A stretch of DNA of 7,841 nt from the NCBI GenBank assembly GCA_002307055.1, contig DBTM01000056.1, positions 1-7,841 on the forward strand, in the 5' to 3' direction. The position numbers and the translations under genes are program-made. Under the pieces are notes generated by a model. That model saw only the letters and a list, made by a program, of their open reading frames with translations, was not told the DNA's origin and made no database searches. This document shows, in pieces, positions 1 through 6,436 of this stretch. The number at the start of each line of letters is the position of its first letter. Positions within the stretch are counted from its first letter, which is position 1. This DNA comes from Clostridiales bacterium UBA1316 (GTDB lineage: Bacteria > Bacillota > Clostridia > Oscillospirales > Oscillospiraceae).

Positions 1-621
1 TCTATTAAAGCACGTGTCTATCCGTCCCATCTCATAACCCCTCCCCCGCGCTTTGACTATCACACGCAGCATAACTCCTCCACGCCGTGGTTCTGGGAAA
101 TCCCGGAAAACCGCGTGTATATCAACAGCAACCCGTACCTTGTCGCCCGCATCCATCCGAAAAAAGCGGCTGAAAAGGGCATAAAGGACGGCGACATGGT
201 GCTGCTGTTCAATGACAGAGGTTCTGTTTTATGCGTCGCCCGCGTCACGTACCGCGTTAAAGAAAACACAATACACGCCTATGGCTCATCAGGCATTTAC
301 AATCCGGTTATACCGGGAGAAGCCTCTATGGATATCGGCGGCTGCGTCAACATTTTATCGCCCGGGAAGCTGATGGGCTCGAAAGTACCCGGCATGGCGC
401 CCAACTCTACACTGCTCGATGTTTGCAGGTACGAGGGTGAAATACCCGACAGCCAGTGCTTTGAATTCAAGCTTGACGATGTAGCCAGGCAGGCCGACCC
501 CGATGCCGAAACCTGTCGGGAGATCATTGAAGGACACGGCTTTGAAGCAATTCAGGATAAAGAAAGAATCAGATATCTTTTAAAAGCTGGGACAACCGGC
601 TCTTTATCCAACATTTTATAA
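1..621 (+). CDS. Molybdopterin (bis-MGD) oxidoreductase, C-terminal part, 5' end outside window
   Basis: The reading frame is open from base 1 and ends at TAA 619-621, giving the last 206 residues of a longer protein. A GTG at 115 is internal: the residues before it (PRFDYHTQHN and a PWFWEIPENR stretch) continue the same domain. The segment matches the C-terminal molybdopterin-dinucleotide-binding domain of the DMSO reductase family. It has an INSNPYLVARIHPKKAAEKG stretch followed by IKDGDMVLLFNDRGSV and a YGSSGIYNP loop, which in this family contact the pterin cofactor. The GGCVNILSP and GMAPNSTLLDVCRYEG pieces recall, from memory, the transhydroxylase/catechol dehydroxylase branch (pyrogallol-phloroglucinol transhydroxylase large subunit), but that subfamily call is uncertain. 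The catalytic region and any signal peptide lie outside the window. A 635-base gap separates it from the next gene, so it is probably not in the downstream operon. Confidence 0.87.
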   Translation, partial: SIKARVYPSHLITPPPRFDYHTQHNSSTPWFWEIPENRVYINSNPYLVARIHPKKAAEKGIKDGDMVLLFNDRGSVLCVARVTYRVKENTIHAYGSSGIYNPVIPGEASMDIGGCVNILSPGKLMGSKVPGMAPNSTLLDVCRYEGEIPDSQCFEFKLDDVARQADPDAETCREIIEGHGFEAIQDKERIRYLLKAGTTGSLSNIL

Positions 622-940
622 TTGAATAATTCAAGCTGTCTCTTTACTCAGACATATCAGATTAACCCTTCGCAAGGTAAATTACGGTGTGAATTGTCCA
701 TCGCTGGCCTGCCTTGATAGCCGGTCATGGCTCTGGGCAGTTTACAGCTGCCGAGGCAGAACATCTGTAAAATAATAACACTTATATAATTTAATGTTTT
801 GAGCTAGATCCGCTTTATGTTTTCTGTTTAATATCTTTAGGCTTCTTTTAGTAAAGTTTTATAATGTTTGTTCACTAAGCCTAATAATCAGCCGAAAATA
901 TTCGGAATCTTGTTGATTCAACCAATAAATGCGCATCTCA
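622..940 (+). other. AT-rich intergenic region with no recognisable gene
   Basis: No convincing coding sequence is seen on either strand. It contains a short palindrome just after the upstream stop (622-634), an imperfect hairpin at 731-755 (CTC and GGCAG pairing with CTGCC and GAG, with a two-base bulge), an isolated TATAAT at 860-865 without a good -35, and a CCGAA/TTCGG mini-hairpin at 892-905. None has a U-tract that would make it a clear terminator for the upstream molybdoenzyme gene. Confidence 0.6.
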
Positions 941-970
941 TTGACGCTGTAATATGCTCTGTGCTATATT
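941..970 (+). promoter_or_regulatory. Candidate sigma-A promoter for the importer/reductase operon
   Basis: TTGACG at 941-946 is followed after 18 bases by TATATT at 965-970. The -10 is preceded by TGC, an extended -10 element (TGnTATATT). Transcription would start near 976-978, leaving a leader of about 280 bases before the first gene at 1257. It is the best -35/-10 pair I found in the intergenic region, but AT-rich DNA gives chance matches. Confidence 0.45.
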
Positions 971-1020
971 TTTAATATACCATCAAAAACTGAATAATGT
1001 GTTTTCGAGCTGCTTTTTCT

Positions 1021-1091
1021 AAGGACACGCTGTCTATGAGAAACAGCCTGAGCAGAGACTCACTGGGATATGCTGGAAACGGCTTGTCCTT
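1021..1091 (+). promoter_or_regulatory. Candidate structured leader RNA (possible riboswitch aptamer, class not recognised)
   Basis: AAGGACA (1021-1027) is perfectly complementary to TGTCCTT (1085-1091), closing a domain of about 70 nt. Inside it are a hairpin GCTGT/ACAGC (1029-1033 with 1043-1047) and a weaker AGCA/TGCT pairing (1051-1054 with 1071-1074), followed by a GGAAACGGC segment. This is the shape of a small multi-branch RNA and it lies in the long leader of an ABC importer operon, upstream of a terminator-like hairpin. I could not match it by eye to the cobalamin, Moco, SAM, TPP, NiCo, fluoride or c-di-GMP riboswitch consensus. It may be a new element or chance folding. Confidence 0.33.
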
Positions 1092-1157
1092 CACTATTGA
1101 AAAGAAAACAAGTTTTGCTCAAATGTATTGAATGCATTTGTGCATTACTTTGTTTAT

Positions 1158-1203
1158 TAACCTCTGCCCGGTTCCGATACCTGACAGAGGTTATTTGCGT
1201 TTT
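1158..1203 (+). terminator. Terminator-like hairpin in the operon leader (possible attenuator)
   Basis: TAACCTCTG (1158-1166) pairs perfectly with CAGAGGTTA (1185-1193), a 9-bp stem. The 18-nt interior can pair further as GGT/ACC (1170-1172 with 1179-1181). A T-rich tail follows (1194-1196 and 1200-1203, interrupted by GCG), so termination would be moderate rather than strong. It lies between the candidate promoter and the first gene, which fits an attenuator rather than an end-of-operon terminator. GCAGAG at 1052-1057 is complementary to CTCTGC at 1162-1167 and could act as a competing strand. Confidence 0.42.
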
Positions 1204-1256
1204 ATTATCATTGGTAACGATTAGCTCAATTTTATATATCCGGGAGGAGCGGGGAC

Positions 1257-2303
1257 ATGTATTTAAAGTCCGGCACTAAAATAGGAAAAAGGAGACGTAT
1301 CGCGCCCGTGATACTGGTTTTGGCAATCATTTTGATTATTGCAACGATCGGTTCTTTCATGCTGGGGCGTTATATGATCAGGCTCTCAGATATCTTTGGC
1401 GTTTTTGGTAAGGAGATTTTTGGGTTAAACACGACATTTCAGGACAAGTCGGAAACTGTTCTGATCAACGTGCGGACACCGCGTATTCTGGCCGCTATTT
1501 TTATTGGAGCGGCTTTATCAGCCGCCGGAGCATCGTATCAGGGGCTTTTTCGAAATCCCATGGTTTCACCCGATCTTTTGGGAGCTTCTGCCGGCGCTGG
1601 ATTTGGAGCTGTCATCGCGCTTCTTTTCAATATGAGTCAGATTCAGGTTCAGCTCTTAGCATTCGTTTTTGGTGTTGCCGCTGTCGCTGTAACATTTATT
1701 ATCAGCGCCAAGGTGAGCCGCGGAGACAGCTCGACACTCTCGCTTGTTTTAACGGGGCTCGTGGTGTCGGCGCTGTTCCAGGCGTTTATAACAATTGTAA
1801 AATATGTGGCCGATCCAAACAGCAAGCTGCCGACAATTACATACTGGCTGATGGGCGGTTTAACGACGGTCAGCCTGGATAATCTGCTCCTGCTTTTGGT
1901 ACCCATCATCATCGGTATGGTGCCCATGCTGCTTTTAAAGTATAAGCTTAATCTGCTTGCGTTTGGTGACGAAGAAGCCCGCGCTATCGGCGTCGACGCA
2001 AAAAAATTGCGTATGCTGTATATCGTCGCCGCGACGCTTGTTACATCTGCGTCCGTCGCGTCAAGCGGCATGATCGGCTGGATTGGGCTTGTTATTCCGC
2101 ATCTTGCACGGATGATAGTCGGACCAAACTATAAGGTTATGCTGCCTGTTGCCGTTTTACTCGGTGCGATCTTTATGCTGCTTATTGATAATGTGTCAAG
2201 ATGCCTGTTTTCGGTTGAAATACCGTTGAGTGTCCTGACGGCGCTTTTTGGCGCGCCGTTTTTCCTGGGCCTCCTGATGAAGGGAAAGAAGGGCTGGGTA
2301 TGA
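1257..2303 (+). CDS. FecCD/BtuC-family ABC importer permease
   Basis: This 348-residue integral membrane protein is the permease of a type II ABC importer, the family that carries ferric siderophores, haem, cobalamin or, in some members, molybdate/tungstate. Its length is normal and about ten membrane segments are expected. Family motifs are clear: RTPRILAAIFIGAALSAAG (73-91), the QGLFRNPMVSPDLLGASAGA stretch (95-114), the coupling-helix region GDEEARAIGVD (237-247) that contacts the ATPase, SSGMIGWIGLVIPHLARM (269-286), and EIPLSVLTALFGAPFFLGLL (321-340). ATG 1257 is chosen because GGGAGG at 1242-1247 lies 9 bases upstream and the protein begins with a basic segment (KKxGKRRR-like) before the first helix. 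It overlaps the ATPase gene by four bases (ATGA), showing translational coupling. The transported molecule cannot be read from the sequence. Confidence 0.95.
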   Translation: MYLKSGTKIGKRRRIAPVILVLAIILIIATIGSFMLGRYMIRLSDIFGVFGKEIFGLNTTFQDKSETVLINVRTPRILAAIFIGAALSAAGASYQGLFRNPMVSPDLLGASAGAGFGAVIALLFNMSQIQVQLLAFVFGVAAVAVTFIISAKVSRGDSSTLSLVLTGLVVSALFQAFITIVKYVADPNSKLPTITYWLMGGLTTVSLDNLLLLLVPIIIGMVPMLLLKYKLNLLAFGDEEARAIGVDAKKLRMLYIVAATLVTSASVASSGMIGWIGLVIPHLARMIVGPNYKVMLPVAVLLGAIFMLLIDNVSRCLFSVEIPLSVLTALFGAPFFLGLLMKGKKGWV

Positions 2304-3085
2304 TTTTCGAAGTCAAAAATGCCGTTTGCGGATATGGTTCGACATGCATTCTCAACGATATCTCTCTGCATATTGAATCAGGACATGTTTTATGCTTACT
2401 TGGTCCAAACGGTGTTGGAAAAACGACACTATTTAAAAGCATGCTCGGATTTTTGCAGCTCATGTCCGGAAGTGTGCTCATTGACGGAGAAAACATCAGG
2501 GATTGGCCGATAAAAAAGGTTGCAAAAGTCATTGGATACGTCCCGCAGGTCCATACACCGCCATTCCCGTTTTCTGTCCTTGACGTCGTAGCAATGGGCC
2601 GTGTCGCGCATATGGGGCTTTTCGGTTCGCCGGGCAGCGATGATTTCGCTGAGGCTGAGAAGATGCTCGAACGCTTGGGAATCAGCAGCTTCAAAGATAA
2701 GATTTATACCCAGATCAGCGGCGGCGAGCGTCAAATGGTACTTATAGCACGCGCTTTAGCCCAGAATCCAAACATACTCATCATGGATGAGCCTACAGCG
2801 AATCTGGATTTTGGAAATCAAATCCGAGTTCTCACGCAGATCAGAGCCCTTGCTGATGATGGGATGGCGATTATTATGACATCACATTTTCCTGATCATG
2901 CTTTCCTGTGTTCGTCAGAAGTCGGCTTGCTCCAAAGAGACTCGACGCTAATGATCGGATCAGCCGAGGAGATTGTTACAGAGGAGAATCTCAAGAGAGC
3001 ATATGGAGTTGATATCCGCGTTATCTGCCAGGAGGTGGCGGACATGGGAATACTGAAAAGCTGTGTCCCGGTCATTCGTCAGTAA
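2300..3085 (+). CDS. ABC importer ATPase (FecE/BtuD type)
   Basis: This 261-residue cytoplasmic ATPase powers the preceding permease. All motifs are intact: Walker A GPNGVGKT (35-42), Q-loop glutamine in YVPQ (Q83), signature ISGGERQ (139-145), Walker B ILIMDEP (159-165) with catalytic Glu164, D-loop in NLD, and switch His196 in TSH. The layout and PPFPFSVLDVVAMGR segment are typical of ATPases paired with FecCD permeases. The start codon overlaps the permease stop (ATGA), so the two are translated together. The C-terminal 40 residues after the core (from about 220) are normal for the family. No defect is visible. Confidence 0.95.
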   Translation: MIFEVKNAVCGYGSTCILNDISLHIESGHVLCLLGPNGVGKTTLFKSMLGFLQLMSGSVLIDGENIRDWPIKKVAKVIGYVPQVHTPPFPFSVLDVVAMGRVAHMGLFGSPGSDDFAEAEKMLERLGISSFKDKIYTQISGGERQMVLIARALAQNPNILIMDEPTANLDFGNQIRVLTQIRALADDGMAIIMTSHFPDHAFLCSSEVGLLQRDSTLMIGSAEEIVTEENLKRAYGVDIRVICQEVADMGILKSCVPVIRQ

Positions 3086-3108
3086 TCAGCACGGCTTAAC
3101 CGTGATGA
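3086..3108 (+). other. Intercistronic hairpin between ATPase and binding-protein genes
   Basis: TCA (3086-3088) pairs with TGA (3106-3108) and CACGG (3090-3094) with CCGTG (3100-3104), with one G/A mismatch and a 5-base CTTAA loop. There is no U-tract, so it is unlikely to be a terminator. It sits just after the ATPase stop and 12 bases before the AAGGAG of the binding-protein gene. It may protect the downstream mRNA and help the binding protein to be made in excess, as is common for importers. Confidence 0.4.
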
Positions 3109-3133
3109 GATAATTAATAAAAGGAGCGAAAAA

Positions 3134-4279
3134 ATGAAAAAGATTACAGCCCTATTGATGTCGCTGATCGTCTTGCTGGCGCTTATTGCCGGCTGTTCCT
3201 CAGCGAATACCAGTTCCACATCGCCGGCGGGCAGCCCGTCGGCGTCGGCAACAAGTGACTCGCCGTCTCAAACAAGCCCGGCAGCCTCCGGCGCAACGCA
3301 GATAATCACAGATATGGCAGGCCGACAGGTGACAGTGCCGACAACGGTCAAATCTGTCTACTGCGCCGTCCCGACAGCTGAAGCGATGATAACCTCACTC
3401 TGCCCTGATAAACTCATCGGCTGGGTTAATAAGCCATCGGACGTTACACTCAAGTATCTGCCGTCCAACCTGGCAAATATCCCTGTCATCGGTGGTTGGA
3501 TGGGACAGCAGGTAACGGCTAATATCGAGAATATAGTTTCTCTGGCGCCTGATGTCATCATCTATATGGGCACGAACGTGATGAGCAACGCCGATAAAAC
3601 ACCGGATGATATCCAAAAAAAGACAAACATTCCTGTTGTCGTCTGTTCCTCCAAGCTGACGGATACGGCAGCTGCTTATCGTTTCCTGGGTCAGGTTCTC
3701 GGCGTATCTGATCGTGCCGAGACGTTGGCTGCGTACAGCGAGAAAAAGATCGACGAAATTAAAGCCGACGTTGCCAAGGTGCCCGACGCCGCGAAAGTCA
3801 CAGTTTATTATGCTGAAGGCAAGGGCGGCCTGTCAACCGATCCGACCGGTTCCGACCACACAGAGGTTCTCGACCTAATCAACGTGACAAACGTGGCGAA
3901 TGTTGAAAAGCTTGCCGGGCAGGGCATGACAGCTGTGTCCATAGAGCAGGTAATCAGCTGGAATCCTTCTGTCATTCTTGTCTCGGGACAGACGCTCGAC
4001 AACTATAAACTAATTACGACGAGCGACAGCTGGAAAAAAATACAGGCAGTTCAGGATAACAAGGTCTATGTCGCGCCGACAACGCCTTTTAACTGGTTTG
4101 ACCGTCCTCCCGATGTCATGAGAATTATTGCGATATCCTGGTTTGCCAATAAGATTTATCCCGACTATGTAAAAATTGATGCCAATCAGGAAATAAAGGA
4201 CTTCTTTAAGACGTTCTACGGCGCCACACTGTCTGACAGTGATGTCCAGGCGATTCTGGCAACACCGTCCGCCGGATGA
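3134..4279 (+). CDS. Substrate-binding lipoprotein of the ABC importer (Peripla_BP_2/TroA-like)
   Basis: This 381-residue protein captures the substrate outside the membrane and delivers it to the FecCD permease. It starts with a lipoprotein signal: MKK, a hydrophobic core, then the lipobox IAGC with the lipidated Cys at 21. A low-complexity Ser/Thr/Ala/Pro linker (22-55) tethers the domain. The mature part follows the siderophore/B12-binding fold: ITDMAGRQVTVP (58-69), NIENIVSLAPDVIIYMG (130-146), a linking helix around 180-215, and VISWNPSVILVSG (273-285). The conserved FNWFDRPPDVMRI segment (319-331) and the FFKTFYG end (357-363) mark a subfamily often annotated as iron-complex binding. 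ATG 3134 is supported by AAGGAG at 3121-3126 with 7-base spacing. The gene ends in a four-base overlap with the methyltransferase. Ligand candidates are a siderophore, a corrinoid, haem or an oxyanion; sequence alone does not decide. Confidence 0.93.
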   Translation: MKKITALLMSLIVLLALIAGCSSANTSSTSPAGSPSASATSDSPSQTSPAASGATQIITDMAGRQVTVPTTVKSVYCAVPTAEAMITSLCPDKLIGWVNKPSDVTLKYLPSNLANIPVIGGWMGQQVTANIENIVSLAPDVIIYMGTNVMSNADKTPDDIQKKTNIPVVVCSSKLTDTAAAYRFLGQVLGVSDRAETLAAYSEKKIDEIKADVAKVPDAAKVTVYYAEGKGGLSTDPTGSDHTEVLDLINVTNVANVEKLAGQGMTAVSIEQVISWNPSVILVSGQTLDNYKLITTSDSWKKIQAVQDNKVYVAPTTPFNWFDRPPDVMRIIAISWFANKIYPDYVKIDANQEIKDFFKTFYGATLSDSDVQAILATPSAG

Positions 4280-4923
4280 TGGATAACCTGAACACGAATA
4301 AGTCAGCATCCAATCCGGAGAGGTATGACCGTATTGCGCGAGAGGTCTTCCTGCCAATCTTCCCGGTGATTGCTCGCAAGGCATTGGATATCTACGGCTT
4401 TCGGGATGGTGTCTGCCTTGATATCGGCTCCGGCGGCGGAATGTTCGGCTATAATGTGGCGTTACAATCGCGGATGTCCATTCAATTCCTGGATATTCAG
4501 GCTGAGGCAATAGATGTCTGCCGAAGGCGGGGACAGGAGTGGGGCTTGCTCTCACGAAGCGCGTATGCTATTGGCGACGTGCACGCCATACCGTTGCCGT
4601 CCGACACGTATCCGCTGATAGTGAGCCGCGGCTCAATTAAATTCTGGGGAGACTGCGGCGAGCTGACGCAAGCGTTCAAGGAAATTTACCGCGTGCTGGC
4701 TCCCGGAGGAAAAACACTGATCGGCAACAGTCTCGGGCCGCCTGAGATGCAGGCGGCCATCGAGGAAAAAATGAAAATTTATAACCCGGCATGGGTTGAA
4801 GAGCGCAAATCCGGGAAGTCCTGCTTCAGTTTCGAGGAACGAAAGAAAATTCTGGACGCGCTTGAAATCCCGTATCAGATTGTAGACGACGATTCGGGGA
4901 CATGGTTCGTCCTGCAAAAGTAA
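4276..4923 (+). CDS. Class I SAM-dependent methyltransferase (Methyltransf_11-like)
   Basis: This 215-residue cytoplasmic enzyme should transfer a methyl group from S-adenosylmethionine. Motif I is CLDIGSGGGMFG (47-58), the acidic residue after strand 2 is Asp73 in FLDIQAEAID, GDVHAIPLPSD (100-110) is the adenine-side loop, and YRVLAPGGKTLIG (138-150) is the motif III strand region. The C-terminal half, which would choose the acceptor, is unassigned, with a basic EERKSGKSCFSFEERKK patch (175-191). The start is either ATG 4276, which overlaps the lipoprotein stop by four bases, or ATG 4279; no ribosome binding site is seen, so translation is probably coupled. Its place between an importer and a nitrogenase-like reductase suggests it modifies the imported compound or the product. 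It shows no resemblance to the radical SAM NifB or to other nif assembly proteins. Confidence 0.9.
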   Translation: MMDNLNTNKSASNPERYDRIAREVFLPIFPVIARKALDIYGFRDGVCLDIGSGGGMFGYNVALQSRMSIQFLDIQAEAIDVCRRRGQEWGLLSRSAYAIGDVHAIPLPSDTYPLIVSRGSIKFWGDCGELTQAFKEIYRVLAPGGKTLIGNSLGPPEMQAAIEEKMKIYNPAWVEERKSGKSCFSFEERKKILDALEIPYQIVDDDSGTWFVLQK

Positions 4924-4947
4924 ATCTGGACTACTTAGTTACTAAAC

Positions 4948-4986
4948 AGCTGGGAGTATCCGCACACACAGGGGATACTCCCAGTT
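4948..4986 (+). other. Strong intercistronic hairpin before the NifD-like gene
   Basis: CTGGGAGTATCC (4950-4961) is perfectly complementary to GGATACTCCCAG (4973-4984), and AG/TT (4948-4949 with 4985-4986) adds an A-U and a G-U pair, for 14 pairs around an 11-base loop GCACACACAGG. The sequence after it is CGAAGGA, not a U-tract, so it is not a classic terminator. AAGGA at 4989-4993 is the ribosome binding site of the next gene and lies only two bases beyond the stem. It could be an mRNA-stability or processing element, or modulate access to that site. Confidence 0.65.
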
Positions 4987-5002
4987 CGAAGGATGTATCG
5001 CA

Positions 5003-6436
5003 ATGAATCTGGAAGAGAAAAAAAGAGAGCAGCTTGAGACCCTTCTTCAGCAGCTGCCAACGAATAATGAAAAACGGCTCATGGACATCCCGGGTATCTA
5101 TTACGGCGGTGGCTGCTCCTATATGGCCTGCCGAGGCCTCATGATGAGCCCGATCGATGATATTCTGCTCATTACGCACGGCCCGACCGGCTGCGGTGCT
5201 TTTTCCGGTATAAACAGCAGAAACGATACCGATGAGGGCCGGGACGAGCTTTTTAGGGGACGCTGCTTTTCAACAAATATGCGGGAGTCGGACATTATTT
5301 TCGGCGGTGAACAAAAGCTTCTCTCGGCAATCGAAGAAGCTGTCGCACTGTTCCACCCCAAGGCCATAGCTGTCTGCGCGACATGCCCGGTTGGATTGAT
5401 CGGCGACGATATTGTCCGGATTGCCAAAACTGCGGAGGCACGTTTTAATATCCGCGTCCTGCCTCTGTCCTGCGAGGGCTTCCGAAAAAATAACGGCTGG
5501 CTGCACGGCGGAAAAATGCTCGTTGAAAGCTTTATGGGAGAGACAGAGCAGGAACTTGGACCGTACCCGATCCACTTTATGTGTGAATCTTATAACGGTA
5601 AAAACAAAGAGACTTTTAAAAGCCTGTTTGAACGTATCGGTTATGATGTCGTCTGTTCTATGATGGGTTCGAATACATATGAGCGCATCCGTTCGGGCCA
5701 TCAGGCGAGGCTTATCGTGCTTGATTCCGGCAAGGCAATTGACGAAGTACCGCTGATGATTCAGAAAAAATTCGGAGGGGGCTTTTTCCGGGTCTCGTTT
5801 ACGGGTATTTCTAATATTGTTTCCTCTCTGCGCAAGATGGCGGACTATTTCGGCACCGAGGATTTACAGCGCCGGACGGAAGAGGTTATCGCGGAGGAAA
5901 TGGCAAAGATTGAAGCCCCGTGGCTGGCGTACCGGATGAAGTTCGGTGCTTTGACGGCAGCTCTTTTTGAGGATATCTTCAGAAGTGACAGCTTAAGCGC
6001 CCTTTCCAGCGATCTCGGCATAGAAATTATTATGATCAGCCAGGATTATAAGTCTGTGGATTTTACAGACAATAACTTTTCGCTGCATCTCTCCAGAAAA
6101 AAATATGATGAGCTGCTGCATATCCCGCAGTGTTCCTTGCCAGAACCTGACAGGGAGGATAACGGAAGGGTTTACTTCAAGCTGAGCAGGCAAAATGTCG
6201 GTGAGTTTCTCCGCCTTGCCCATCCCTCAATTTGCTTTTCCGGTGTGGAGGAGCAGTTTGGATATTCTGATGCCAAAATCAAATCTGAGCTGTTTACATC
6301 GGACGAACGCGGCGTGCAGTATGGCGGATTCCAAGGTCTGCTCCGTTACGCCCGTGATCTGGATATGGCTGTTTTTATGTCCCATTGGATTACAGAAAAG
6401 CCTGAATGGACTATACAGGCGGAGGGTATAAAATGA
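5003..6436 (+). CDS. Nitrogenase-like reductase alpha subunit (NifD-like), lacking FeMo-co ligands
   Basis: This 477-residue protein belongs to the nitrogenase component 1 family (oxidored_nitro). Nitrogenase-like landmarks occur in order: GGGCSYMACRGLMMSPI (35-51), ITHGPTGCG (57-65), SDIIFGGEQKL (96-106), TCPVGLIGDD (127-136), LSCEGFR (155-161), VSFTGI (264-269), and GGFQGLLRYARDLDM (441-455). Cys38, Cys64 and Cys128 match P-cluster ligands alpha-62, 88 and 154 of Azotobacter NifD; the first spacing is identical (26). The cofactor-site residues are replaced: Ser242 stands near the alpha-Cys275 position, Thr432 for His442, Gly165 for Gln191, Gly169 for His195 and Ser72 for Arg96. It should therefore take electrons from a NifH-like protein but does not hold FeMo-co in the known way. 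ATG 5003 has AAGGA 9 bases upstream. The stop overlaps the next ATG (ATGA). Confidence 0.92.
   Translation: MNLEEKKREQLETLLQQLPTNNEKRLMDIPGIYYGGGCSYMACRGLMMSPIDDILLITHGPTGCGAFSGINSRNDTDEGRDELFRGRCFSTNMRESDIIFGGEQKLLSAIEEAVALFHPKAIAVCATCPVGLIGDDIVRIAKTAEARFNIRVLPLSCEGFRKNNGWLHGGKMLVESFMGETEQELGPYPIHFMCESYNGKNKETFKSLFERIGYDVVCSMMGSNTYERIRSGHQARLIVLDSGKAIDEVPLMIQKKFGGGFFRVSFTGISNIVSSLRKMADYFGTEDLQRRTEEVIAEEMAKIEAPWLAYRMKFGALTAALFEDIFRSDSLSALSSDLGIEIIMISQDYKSVDFTDNNFSLHLSRKKYDELLHIPQCSLPEPDREDNGRVYFKLSRQNVGEFLRLAHPSICFSGVEEQFGYSDAKIKSELFTSDERGVQYGGFQGLLRYARDLDMAVFMSHWITEKPEWTIQAEGIK
6421..6435 (+). promoter_or_regulatory. Ribosome binding site that fixes the NifK-like start
   Basis: GGAGG at 6421-6425 lies 7 bases before ATG 6433-6435. 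That ATG overlaps the NifD-like stop TGA (6434-6436) as ATGA, like the other coupled junctions in this operon. An in-frame ATG at 6406 would give nine extra residues (MDYTGGGYK) and a longer overlap, without a comparable binding site. Confidence 0.7.

Noticed and set aside
622..634. Palindrome TTGAAT-A-ATTCAA after the molybdoenzyme stop as a terminator
   Set aside because: AT-rich, almost no loop and no U-tract after it.
731..755. Imperfect hairpin in the intergenic region as a terminator or small RNA
   Set aside because: No U-tract on either strand and no promoter clearly assigned; it may be chance.
860..865. TATAAT as an alternative promoter -10
   Set aside because: The hexamer 17 bases upstream (TTAGGC) is a poor -35, and AT-rich DNA makes isolated TATAAT common.
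1021..1091. Cobalamin, T-box or Moco riboswitch
   Set aside because: The segment CACTGGGATATGCTGGAAAC loosely recalls B12-box pieces, but the conserved order and pairing partners are not met; no T-box AGGGTGG-type sequence; the Moco consensus could not be matched from memory.
1207..1221. Imperfect dyad ATCATT-GGT-AACGAT near the permease start as a Fur/DtxR-type operator
   Set aside because: Only five of six positions pair and it does not match the Fur 19-mer or the DtxR consensus well; it is far downstream of the candidate promoter.
1070..1279. A 69-codon frame encoding a hydrophobic, Cys-rich peptide in the leader, overlapping the permease start
   Set aside because: No properly spaced ribosome binding site, it runs through the candidate leader RNA and terminator-like hairpin, and no family resemblance is seen; most likely a chance frame.
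6406..6432. Upstream in-frame ATG as the NifK-like start
   Set aside because: It would create a 31-base overlap without a good binding site, whereas ATG 6433 has GGAGG at 7 bases and the ATGA overlap seen at other junctions.
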